Assembly: GCA_025201845.1 (NCBI GenBank)
Contig: MU604153.1
Coordinates: 1-10,493 of the forward strand
Origin: Martensiomyces pterosporus
Taxonomy: Eukaryota > Kickxellomycota > Kickxellomycetes > Kickxellales > Kickxellaceae
Direction: 5' to 3'
DNA: 10,493 nt
In this document: one piece after another, positions 1-6,210 of the stretch
Position numbering within the stretch: position 1 is the stretch's first letter
How the letters are laid out: each line of letters starts with the position of its first letter
Made by a program: the position numbers and the translations under genes
The notes under the pieces: generated by a model
Database searches by the model: none
Told to the model about the DNA's origin: nothing
The model's input: only the letters and a program-made list of their open reading frames with translations

Positions 1-386
1 TTGAGGTTTGGAGTATACCCGAGAGCCTGGCTGTAGGCGGCGATGCTTTCGCGTGCGGTTTGCAGTTGCTCGTCGGTCATGTCGACGCCCACCACGGAGC
101 CTTGGGGACCTACCAGAGAGGCTGCTACGTAACAGTCCCGCCCGCTGCCTGAGCCTAGATCAAGCACTGACCTGCCTTGGATGCCCAAAGGAATGGGGTT
201 GCCGCACCCGTAAAACTTGTCGGTGACGGCGTGAGGGATCCGCTTGATGATGTCCAGGATCAGGGGGTGCGGCGCAGAGCCAGCAGTGCAGGCGCTGGTC
301 TTAAGATCCTTGCTTGAGGCGAGCACCTTGCCGTAGTAGTCCTTGACTGAAGAGTAAACTGTAGAGGAATCGCCGAGAGTAGCCAT
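1..386 (-). CDS. Arsenite methyltransferase (AS3MT/ArsM family), 5' part, cut by the left edge
   Basis: Transfers methyl groups from S-adenosylmethionine to trivalent arsenic, an arsenic detoxification step in the cytosol (family knowledge). It is read on the minus strand from the ATG at 386-384; 128 codons are visible before the edge. Residues 15-21 (VKDYYGK) match the family N-terminus. Cys33 (TSACT) and Cys61 (FYGCG) sit where human AS3MT has its arsenic-binding Cys32 and Cys61. Residues 74-86 (VLDLGSGSGRDCY) are the SAM-binding motif I, and VVGVDMT (98-104) is the acidic motif II. The other two family cysteines (about 156 and 206) would lie outside the window. No intron is needed in the visible part. 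A TATA box sits 71 bp upstream of the start. The family assignment is firm; activity cannot be judged from a fragment. Confidence 0.93.
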   Translation of the reverse strand, partial: MATLGDSSTVYSSVKDYYGKVLASSKDLKTSACTAGSAPHPLILDIIKRIPHAVTDKFYGCGNPIPLGIQGRSVLDLGSGSGRDCYVAASLVGPQGSVVGVDMTDEQLQTARESIAAYSQALGYTPNL

Positions 387-456
387 TATAATAGTTGCAA
401 GATTGTTGGTGGACAAGATAAACAAGAGAAAGCCAGCGCAGAGCAAGGAGACGAGT

Positions 457-479
457 CTTTTATATTGACACCGACGTCA
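457..479 (-). promoter_or_regulatory. TATA box and CRE-like site of the arsenite methyltransferase gene
   Basis: On the minus strand, TATAAAAG (464-457) lies 71-78 bp upstream of the methyltransferase ATG, a good distance for a fungal core promoter. Just upstream, TGACGTC (479-473) matches the ATF/CREB bZIP half-site. The motifs are seen directly. Their use, and any stress or arsenic response through a bZIP factor, is inference. Confidence 0.6.
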
Positions 480-575
480 GCTTTGGAGGAATGGTCGAAC
501 TGGCTCATTCCTGATGGGCGATTAGTAATAATAATGCCGAGAACGGCAGTGGCCCAACAACCAAAACAAGCAGAA

Positions 576-607
576 ATTGGCCGAAGAATGGATGACGTGT
601 TTATTGG
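576..607 (-). promoter_or_regulatory. Paired CCAAT boxes upstream of the arsenite methyltransferase gene
   Basis: Two ATTGGCC sequences on the plus strand (ATTGG at 576-580 and 603-607) give two GGCCAAT elements on the minus strand. They are 27 bp apart and about 190-220 bp upstream of the ATG. A TGACGT half-site (593-598) lies between them. CCAAT boxes at this distance are typical targets of the fungal HAP/CBF complex (established knowledge). Use here is inferred. Confidence 0.45.
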
Positions 608-801
608 CCAGTTTTCAACACTCGAAGAACAAAGATAAATGAGAGTTAAGAAATGGATGCAAGCCGCTGTGAAGGTTGCTGCAGCAGTGTTGATTTGAGC
701 CAAGTGGGTTGCACCCACACGTCATGCTATCTGTGGTTAAAAACCGTGGCTGTTGCCTACAGGAAAGAGGGACACAGCATTGCTACCCTAGAGCAGGAGA
801 T

Positions 802-1122
802 CTAGGGTGATGTCCTGTGCTGTTTGACGAGCGAGGTGTAGCCAAGGCAGCTGGTCCAGATGGCGTCGACGGCCTGGGCTACCGCTTCTGTGCGGTCAGC
901 GATGTTGTCTTTTGTCAAGTTCTTGATGGCGTTGTCACAGATGATCCTGATGTCCTTGTTCTAGGTGACGAGGTGCTTCAGGGCCTCATGTGCATCTGTG
1001 CACTGCATGTTGTGTGCGCAGGATACGCGCTCATAGAAATTGGCCTAGTGCCAAGCCATACCTCATGTTTCTCTCAAGAACCTCTGCTGTTCATGTTTGA
1101 TGTATGCCGAGCCATTAGGCGA
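802..1122 (-). pseudogene. Decayed protein-coding relic with three in-frame stops, family unknown
   Basis: One minus-strand frame gives 106 codons of protein-like sequence ending at TAG (804-802), broken by TGA at 1065-1063, TAG at 1047-1045 and TAG at 963-961. The 52-residue segment after the last break is rich in K, D, N, I and A (for example NKDIRIICDNAIKNLTKDN). It looks like a natural helical protein end, finishing KQHRTSP. Before it stands a Cys/His-rich stretch (ERVSCAHNMQCTDAHEALKH). There is no start codon and an in-frame TAG precedes the frame (1125-1123). I do not recognise the family. The antisense plus-strand frame is open from a GTG at 817 to 1134 but reads like the complement of a gene. 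A chance frame is the main alternative. Confidence 0.4.
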
Positions 1123-1415
1123 CTATTCATATAGTGCTCATAGCCACCGGTTTATCGACAACACACTTCGTCTAGGTACACTTTCCCCTCATGCCCCCAC
1201 TGAGTAGAAGGCGCAAGATAGATGTGGACCACAAAACAGTTGAGATTTCCCAGCTCCCTCCATGGCTGAGCGCTGGTTTTACTCTGCCGCTGCCCACGCG
1301 CGGTGTTGAGGGGATGGCACGTGATATATTACAGAAAGAAGGTGCCTTGAGTGGAAAGCAAAACAGACTGAAAAGCTGACAAAGTCTGGTAGCCCCTCCT
1401 CCACCAGTCTACTTT
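1123..1415. other. Intergenic stretch, no supported gene
   Basis: Lies between the relic and the 3' end of the Ala/Pro-tailed membrane protein gene. It contains a CACGTG E-box (1319-1324). It also contains a minus-strand open frame without a start codon (1328-1152) that ends in VYLDEVCCR, which might be another gene remnant but is too short to call. I found no tRNA or other RNA gene. Confidence 0.5.
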
Positions 1416-1904
1416 CTATGTCGATGCTGGTGCTGGTGCTGGTGCTGGTGCTGGTGCTGGTGCTGGTGCTGGTGCTGGTGCTGGTGCTGGTGCTGGTGCT
1501 GGTGCTGGTGCTGGTGCTGGTGCTGACGGCGGCGTTGTGCGCTGCTGTGCTCTAGGCGGCGTGGTGACCTCGGCGTACGCGGGCGGGGTGTCGTTCTTGT
1601 TAGCGTCGGGCTGCGGCGGCGTGTAGGGTGGCAGGTTCTCGTCGATGCTGGATGACCGCTCCTGGACTACTGCACGCGGTGGTCGCCGCTGGTCGTTCAT
1701 GGCGAATGTGTACTGCGGGCGACCTGTCAGGCCATTGGAATACACACCTGCATTCTCTTCCAGGTAGCTTAGGTCGCCCTCCTCGGCTTGCTGCTGCTGG
1801 CGCCTGAGCTCGGCTCGTCGCATCATCATGAACCGGACCAGCCCAAACACCAGGATAAATACAAAGGCCGCGACGATAGCGGTGTACTGAGGGGACATAA
1901 CCAT
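1416..1904 (-). CDS. Small single-pass membrane protein with L/PPxY motifs and an Ala-Pro repeat tail
   Basis: 162 residues. An N-terminal hydrophobic segment (about 8-28, TAIVAAFVFILVFGLVRFMMM) is followed by a basic, Gln-rich stretch (29-40), so the rest is probably cytosolic. The tail carries LPPY (91-94) and PPAY (107-110), both fitting the [L/P]PxY ligand of WW domains in NEDD4/Rsp5-type ubiquitin ligases. It ends in about 17 Ala-Pro dipeptides and AST. A stop codon (TAA) stands directly before the first ATG, so an upstream extension would need an intron; a second in-frame ATG lies two codons on. The layout is that of small membrane adaptors that recruit Rsp5 to endosomal or vacuolar cargo. 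That role is inferred from architecture, not homology I can name. It shares this layout with the protein at 2370-2654. Confidence 0.75.
   Translation of the reverse strand: MVMSPQYTAIVAAFVFILVFGLVRFMMMRRAELRRQQQQAEEGDLSYLEENAGVYSNGLTGRPQYTFAMNDQRRPPRAVVQERSSSIDENLPPYTPPQPDANKNDTPPAYAEVTTPPRAQQRTTPPSAPAPAPAPAPAPAPAPAPAPAPAPAPAPAPAPAST
1425..1524. repeat. Hexanucleotide microsatellite (TGCTGG)n
   Basis: About 16.7 perfect copies of TGCTGG over 100 bp. Read on the minus strand in the gene's frame it encodes the Ala-Pro tail of the membrane protein at 1416-1904. The 6-bp unit means that gain or loss of copies changes tail length by two residues without shifting frame. Confidence 0.97.
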
Positions 1905-2085
1905 TTAGGAATAGCCACGAAATAGAAGCGTGCAAAAAGAGAAATAAAAAACAGCAAAGAGAAAAGAGATGAATGCTGTTCCTGCGAGGGAAAAAGACTC
2001 GTCTCACCCGCCCCTCCTTGGCTCCCTGCCTAGCTGGGGCCAAACGCCAGCATGACCAGAAATAGGAAACAATAGGCGCTTCAAT

Positions 2086-2313
2086 TCAGCGCACCCAATC
2101 ATGAGCCACACTCGCTGCTTGGCGCTTCCGGCGTGTCTTCTCTGATCTACGGGCACGAAGTAGGAGACCTGCATGCAGCAGGCTCTGCGCAGCATAAAAA
2201 TAGCTAGGCTCCACCACCACAGGTACTCGTGGCTGTAGCGTGCGCTCCGCAGATTGCACAAGCGCTACCAGTGGTAGCAGTAGCCGGACTGCGCTTGCTG
2301 GCGGAGTGGACAT
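2086..2313 (-). CDS. Possible small hydrophobic protein, unsupported by homology
   Basis: A 75-codon frame begins at an ATG with A at -3, 57 bp downstream of the neighbouring minus-strand gene. It encodes an N-terminal hydrophobic stretch (about 9-21, VRLLLPLVALVQS), a second mildly hydrophobic region (about 38-53) and a basic segment (54-65, RARRSEKTRRKR). There is no PPxY motif. An overlapping frame (2261-2004) is also open and contains YLWWWSLAIFML, so the coding frame is ambiguous. The stretch could instead be promoter and 5' UTR of the 1416-1904 gene: a CCAAT box sits inside it. I do not recognise the protein. Confidence 0.25.
   Translation of the reverse strand: MSTPPASAVRLLLPLVALVQSAERTLQPRVPVVVEPSYFYAAQSLLHAGLLLRARRSEKTRRKRQAASVAHDWVR
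2095..2099 (+). promoter_or_regulatory. CCAAT box in the presumed promoter of the 1416-1904 gene
   Basis: CCAATCA on the plus strand, matching the preferred fungal HAP/CBF site, lies about 190 bp upstream of the minus-strand ATG at 1904. The site is seen directly; its function is inferred. It argues mildly that this stretch is promoter rather than coding. Confidence 0.35.
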
Positions 2314-2369
2314 GTTATATTACACATTACAATTAAAGAGTGCCACTAGTAAACAAGCAGGCTAGGAGC

Positions 2370-2654
2370 TTAGGCTCGCAGAGAGATTCCAGGGGTGGGT
2401 TCGACAGCGTAGGGTGGCGGAGGCTCAATTTCAGCATCCAGTCCTGCGGTTGTGGCAAGCCGAGGAGATGCTCTGATTGTGTCTTGTTCCTGCTGAAACG
2501 GGGGCGGCTGAGTAGCCAGAGCAGCAGCCTGCTGGTCTTTCTTGTCCTTGAGCTTGGCTGCCTTTTTGGCTTTCTGTTTGCGGTACAGGAATCTGACACC
2601 CTTCACGGTGGCCTCGATCAGGTAGTACGCGGCCACAAGTATCACCGCGTACAT
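2370..2654 (-). CDS. Small single-pass membrane protein with a PPPPY motif
   Basis: 94 residues. The N-terminal segment (1-17, YAVILVAAYYLIEATV) is hydrophobic and runs into a very basic stretch (21-39, with KKAAKLKDKKD at 30-40), which puts the C-terminus in the cytosol by the positive-inside rule. PPPPY at 78-82 is a canonical PPxY ligand for WW domains. The surrounding PPPYAVEPTP resembles PPAYAEVTTP in the 1416-1904 protein, as do the short N-terminal anchor and Gln-rich linker. The start is well supported: an in-frame TAG lies 21 nt upstream and the ATG context is ACCATG. No intron is evident. I infer a Rsp5/NEDD4 adaptor-like or cargo-like membrane protein. I recognise no specific family. 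Confidence 0.7.
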   Translation of the reverse strand: MYAVILVAAYYLIEATVKGVRFLYRKQKAKKAAKLKDKKDQQAAALATQPPPFQQEQDTIRASPRLATTAGLDAEIEPPPPYAVEPTPGISLRA

Positions 2655-3303
2655 GGTCGCTTGGCTGCTTTGCTAATTAGAATGAAAACGGCGTAGGGAC
2701 GGGTGGTGGTGGAGGAGGTAGGCGTGATCAATAAGAGTGGTGCCAGCCGCTGGGAGCGCGCTTTGTATATATATGTAGCGCCACACGAATACCTGTGCAT
2801 GAGCTGCCACATCCTCGGCTATCCGTCAGTTGCTGGGCAGCCCAAAGGAAACGCAGTCGTCATGTGCTGCAGTGGGCGCGGACATGACCAAGAAAAAGCA
2901 CGATTTTCGTTCGATGGATGCGTTCCTTGCGCTTGCTTTTGCTCCTTTTGGCCATGGTGTGGGGAAGGCAAAGGCTGGCCTTAATGCAAAACAATGTCGC
3001 ATCGTCAATATGCAGCTACCCCTTTGCGCATCCTCTGTGGTGATGTTTCAATGCCCATCATCTGCTGCAATCAATGCCGGAATACGGTCAGCAGCGGTTT
3101 ATATGTATATTCCAAAAAGAAACACTGCTTTGCAGCAGAGTAGATGTGCCAGGCCATTTTCCCACCAATTGAGCATGCGCTTGCGCAGGAAAGAGTCGGG
3201 ATGAGCAGATGCAGGCCCCACATGTGCACTACTGTCCCTATTAGCGAGCAGCCAGTCTATTAAAAAAAACAATGATGACAGCAAGTGCACAAAAGCAAAT
3301 GGC
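2655..3303. other. Non-coding stretch between two minus-strand genes
   Basis: It should hold the promoter of the 94-residue membrane protein and the 3' end region of the endopolyphosphatase. The only marked elements are a TATATATAT run (2766-2774) and CCAAT on the plus strand (3165-3169). Open frames of up to 124 codons occur on the plus strand, but they start at non-ATG codons, show no recognisable domain and look accidental. Confidence 0.55.
2766..2774 (-). promoter_or_regulatory. Candidate TATA element of the PPPPY membrane protein gene
   Basis: The alternating run TATATATAT lies 112-120 bp upstream of the ATG at 2654. The motif is seen directly. Its use as a TATA element is inferred; the distance is on the long side but within the fungal range. 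Confidence 0.35.
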
Positions 3304-5292
3304 TCAAGAGTCCATGTACGTCAGCGACCTGAACCGGTTACGCAGCAGCTTGGAGCTCAGCAGTTTGCGTGCCCACTTGATGTACGAGTCGATCGACAGA
3401 TCCGCGATACGGTACACCGACGAGAACCTATACAGCGGTTGGAAAAACTTGCTCACGTCGCTCAGCACCGGCAGTTTGTTCAGGTAGTCCAGGTTGGCCC
3501 AGTACACGTCGTAGTCCAGCAGTGTGCCCAGCGGGAGGTCGCGCCACTGGCCGTTGCTAGGCGCACGGGCGTAGTAGAACACACGGAACCCAGGGAAGTA
3601 CTTTGGGATGATGCTGGGCGAGATGGTGGTTACGCCCAGTCGCGGCACCTTTGGCCGTACCAGTACGCGCTCGAACTCCTCCAGCAGGGTATCGACAAAG
3701 TCGCCTGGGAGCGCCAATGCCTGGCTGCTGGATGTGGATGTGGATGTGGATGTGGATGTGGATGGCCAGATCGCTCCCTGGGAGTCCTGAACGAACTGCA
3801 CCTGGGGGTCGTCCTCCATATCCGCCCAGTCGCGCTCCTTTTCAATAAGCGTTGAAACCACCGCCTGATGGCGCGACACGGGTGCCTGAGTGACCGACCA
3901 CACGTTCCGAATAAGCTCTCCGAAATGACCCGACTCCTCATCCACCTCTCTCTCCCACCACAGGCGGTTATCCTTGGCCGAGTCACTTGCATGCGTGTAG
4001 TTGCTAGCAAGCGGCGACTGGGCCGTGATCCACTCGATCTCCTGGCCTACAAACGACCACACATCGACATTGCTGTGTCCAAACAGCTGCGCTTGCACCA
4101 CAGGCAAGTCACCCTCGTCATCCTTCACATTGCTGCTCAATGGAGGAGCAGGAATGACCTGGGTGACGGTGCGTGCGTATCCGTGGTAGCACGTCGGCCG
4201 GTAGTTGTCGCGGTTGGGCACCACGTGTCCCAAGAGGATGAGGTCGCGGTTGCGCTCGCGTGCGCGCCGCATCTGGTACCTGATCCACGCCAGCTGCGCC
4301 AGTCCAGGCGAGTCCTCAGCCGCACACCCACCCACTTTGGCGTTGGCACGGTACCAGTAGATTGTGTTGAGGCTGAGTGCAGTGAGGCCGCGTGGCTGCC
4401 TGAGCTCCCTCTTTCGATGGCTCTTGGGCGGTCTCTTGGGCGTCTTCATGCCCATGGACCCAGTCAACGAGTCCTCGGTGTCGTAGGAGTACTCGGCCAC
4501 GTCGCGTGCAAAGTAGCCGCCGTAGAGGAAGGTGGCCATCTGGTCTTCAGGGATGAATCCATCCCACGCCTTTGCCAATTGCCTGTAGGTCTTCCTTGCA
4601 CGCTTGTGGCCCGGCGCTGCCAACTCGTTGTGCGGGCTGATGTCGTTGTTGCCGATGTTGGGGACCACAGGGATGTCCCTAAACGCATGGCGCATGGCGT
4701 CAGAGGTAATGTGGTTCTGCTGCATGATCTCCTCGAACGTCCGCGGGATCTCGGCGTCGCCGTCGTGTCGGCCACTGTCTCCAGTCCATATGACGAAATC
4801 CAGCCTGCCAGCCCACTCCTGCTTCAAGTACTCGCTAGTGGCATTGACAAGGGCTACCGGCGAGTCGCACTTGGCCTCGGGAATGCCGAACCGCCCTGTA
4901 TGCAGGTGTCCGTCCTTATCACGCTTCTTCCAGTCGCTGCGAGAGGCGGAGATGGACGGCGGCCTGCGGTGGCACTGCGAGTAGGTTGTGGACCCCGCAA
5001 CGTAGTAGGGGTCGACGTGCATGTCGGTGATGTGCAGGAACCGACCCACGGATGAGCTGTTGAGCCGTGTGCCGGAAGAATCGGGAAGCGGGTCCGTATC
5101 AATGCCCTCCAGGAGGGCCGTGTACCCGAGAGCGAGGATGGCTAGGGTGGCGAGGCCAGCGATCCCCACAACAAACCAAGTGCCAAAGTTTCTGGATTCG
5201 CGGGGCTGCTGCTGCTGCTTTTGCCGCCGCTGGTGCTCCAGCCAACGGGCATGCAGCAAAGCCGTGGTTTCCTGCGGCTGCTGTTGGGACAT
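3304..5292 (-). CDS. PPN1: Endopolyphosphatase, PPN1 family, type II vacuolar membrane metallophosphoesterase
   Basis: Cuts inorganic polyphosphate chains internally; family members are vacuolar membrane enzymes with a lumenal catalytic domain. The 662 residues begin with a short Gln-rich cytosolic tail, then one membrane anchor (about 38-61). A calcineurin-like phosphoesterase domain follows: DMH (90-92), GD (171-172), GNND (214-217), GH (355-356) and GHSN (405-408), with conserved FLHITDMHVDPYY (85-97). Possible N-glycosylation sites are N78, N150 and N431. Linkers at about 270-300 and 505-523 are low in complexity; the second holds a Ser-Thr repeat. The C-terminal region (560-645, YFPGFRVFYYAR) is typical of fungal PPN1. 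The ATG is the first after an in-frame TAA (5352-5350), and no intron is needed. Acid sphingomyelinase-like phosphodiesterases are the nearest alternative, but GNND and the fungal C-terminus favour PPN1. Confidence 0.93.
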   Translation of the reverse strand: MSQQQPQETTALLHARWLEHQRRQKQQQQPRESRNFGTWFVVGIAGLATLAILALGYTALLEGIDTDPLPDSSGTRLNSSSVGRFLHITDMHVDPYYVAGSTTYSQCHRRPPSISASRSDWKKRDKDGHLHTGRFGIPEAKCDSPVALVNATSEYLKQEWAGRLDFVIWTGDSGRHDGDAEIPRTFEEIMQQNHITSDAMRHAFRDIPVVPNIGNNDISPHNELAAPGHKRARKTYRQLAKAWDGFIPEDQMATFLYGGYFARDVAEYSYDTEDSLTGSMGMKTPKRPPKSHRKRELRQPRGLTALSLNTIYWYRANAKVGGCAAEDSPGLAQLAWIRYQMRRARERNRDLILLGHVVPNRDNYRPTCYHGYARTVTQVIPAPPLSSNVKDDEGDLPVVQAQLFGHSNVDVWSFVGQEIEWITAQSPLASNYTHASDSAKDNRLWWEREVDEESGHFGELIRNVWSVTQAPVSRHQAVVSTLIEKERDWADMEDDPQVQFVQDSQGAIWPSTSTSTSTSTSSSQALALPGDFVDTLLEEFERVLVRPKVPRLGVTTISPSIIPKYFPGFRVFYYARAPSNGQWRDLPLGTLLDYDVYWANLDYLNKLPVLSDVSKFFQPLYRFSSVYRIADLSIDSYIKWARKLLSSKLLRNRFRSLTYMDS
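3730..3764. repeat. Hexanucleotide microsatellite (GGATGT)n inside the PPN1 gene
   Basis: Nearly six copies of GGATGT in 35 bp. On the minus strand they encode the Ser-Thr run at residues 511-521 of the endopolyphosphatase. Copy-number change would keep the frame. The run lies in a linker between the catalytic domain and the conserved C-terminal region. Confidence 0.9.
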
Positions 5293-5737
5293 GATGGGTA
5301 GGTGAGTCGAGATATGTACAATGGTGAGAAAGAGTCTGCGTGTGCCAAGTTAGCCCTTGGAGGGAGCGTGTATAGGAAAAAAAGAATAAAGGTGCAAAGC
5401 CAAGGACAGCAGGAGCAACAATGGCAGCGAGAACTGGGATTGTTTTATGTATGTGACTAGAGAGGGAAGGAGGCAGGAGAATCTAGAATGAAAAGAGCGC
5501 CACTCCAAACTCCTCAAACAAATAATGTCAAGCTGGAGAGCAGGGGAGGAAAAGCAGGCGTTGCGCAGGCTGTGCTCGGATGGAAGGAGAGGAGTACACA
5601 GGGAAAGCGGATCGCCTTTGCCTCTTCTGGCTGGCTCCGTGGTCGCTTATATGCTCCCGCCGCTCCACCTCCCCCAAAGCGTGCCCCGGAGCGCGTAGCA
5701 CACGCCGGATGCGCACGTTGACGAATTCAATGTTTTG

Positions 5738-5742
5738 ATTGG
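5738..5742 (-). promoter_or_regulatory. CCAAT box upstream of PPN1
   Basis: GCCAATCA on the minus strand matches the fungal HAP/CBF preference and lies about 445 bp upstream of the PPN1 ATG. No CACGTG (Pho4-type) site was found between 5293 and 6210, so a PHO-type control of this gene is not supported by sequence. Confidence 0.3.
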
Positions 5743-5930
5743 CATGCAAAGCAGAAAGGTGGCCCAACCCCGCCGCTGAACACGGAGCACACATTGCAAC
5801 GGCAGGTGTGTGCACCAAGCAAATAGTCAAGTGGCCACACATGCCCCTTGCAATCTCCGTCCATCTATTCTTGCAATCCCACCTGATGCTGCTGCCGTGA
5901 TGAAGTCACAAACTGAGGATGCTGTGGCGG

Positions 5931-5966
5931 CCATTTGACTGCCCATTTGACTGCACATTTGACTGC
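5931..5966. repeat. Three tandem copies of a 12-bp unit
   Basis: The unit CCATTTGACTGC occurs three times head to tail; the third copy has A in place of the first C. It lies about 250 bp beyond the stop codon of the nucleoporin gene, in apparently non-coding DNA. No function is evident. Confidence 0.85.
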
Positions 5967-6210
5967 CCGCCTGCACATCCTGATGTCGGTGTATTTATAA
6001 TATACGTCAGCGTCATGAGCCCGGTGCATGCGCGGTGACATTATGTGAGCGTAGCAAGATCTCTGGCTTGCGCCCTGGTATCTTGCGTCGATATGCAGGG
6101 GTAAACAACAGGCTGTTTCATGTATATGTGCCGCTGCCGTATTTGGCTTTAGCAGGAGCTGATGGGATAAAAAGGTAGTAGAATAGGAAAAAGAAGAGAG
6201 GGCTGCACGT

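Larger units (their letters stand above)
5293..6210. other. Long intergenic region: PPN1 promoter and nucleoporin 3' region
   Basis: Both neighbours are read on the minus strand, so the low-coordinate end should hold the PPN1 promoter and the high-coordinate end the nucleoporin 3' UTR. I see a CCAAT box (5738-5742), an AT-rich stretch (5991-6004) and a 12-bp triple repeat (5931-5966). A 124-codon minus frame overlaps the nucleoporin stop codon but shows no domain. I see no RNA gene. Confidence 0.5.

Noticed and set aside
387..718. 110-codon minus-strand open frame upstream of the methyltransferase
   Set aside because: It spans the TATA box and CCAAT boxes of the methyltransferase promoter and shows no recognisable domain.
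817..1134. 105-codon plus-strand open frame
   Set aside because: Starts at GTG, is antisense to the decayed minus-strand frame, and has the D/V/L/G-rich make-up expected from the complement of a coding strand.
2830..3204. 124-codon plus-strand open frame
   Set aside because: Begins at TTG, has no domain or membrane pattern, and lies where promoter and 3' UTR sequence is expected.
3868..5055. 395-codon plus-strand open frame
   Set aside because: Antisense shadow of the PPN1 gene, whose minus-strand frame has all catalytic motifs.
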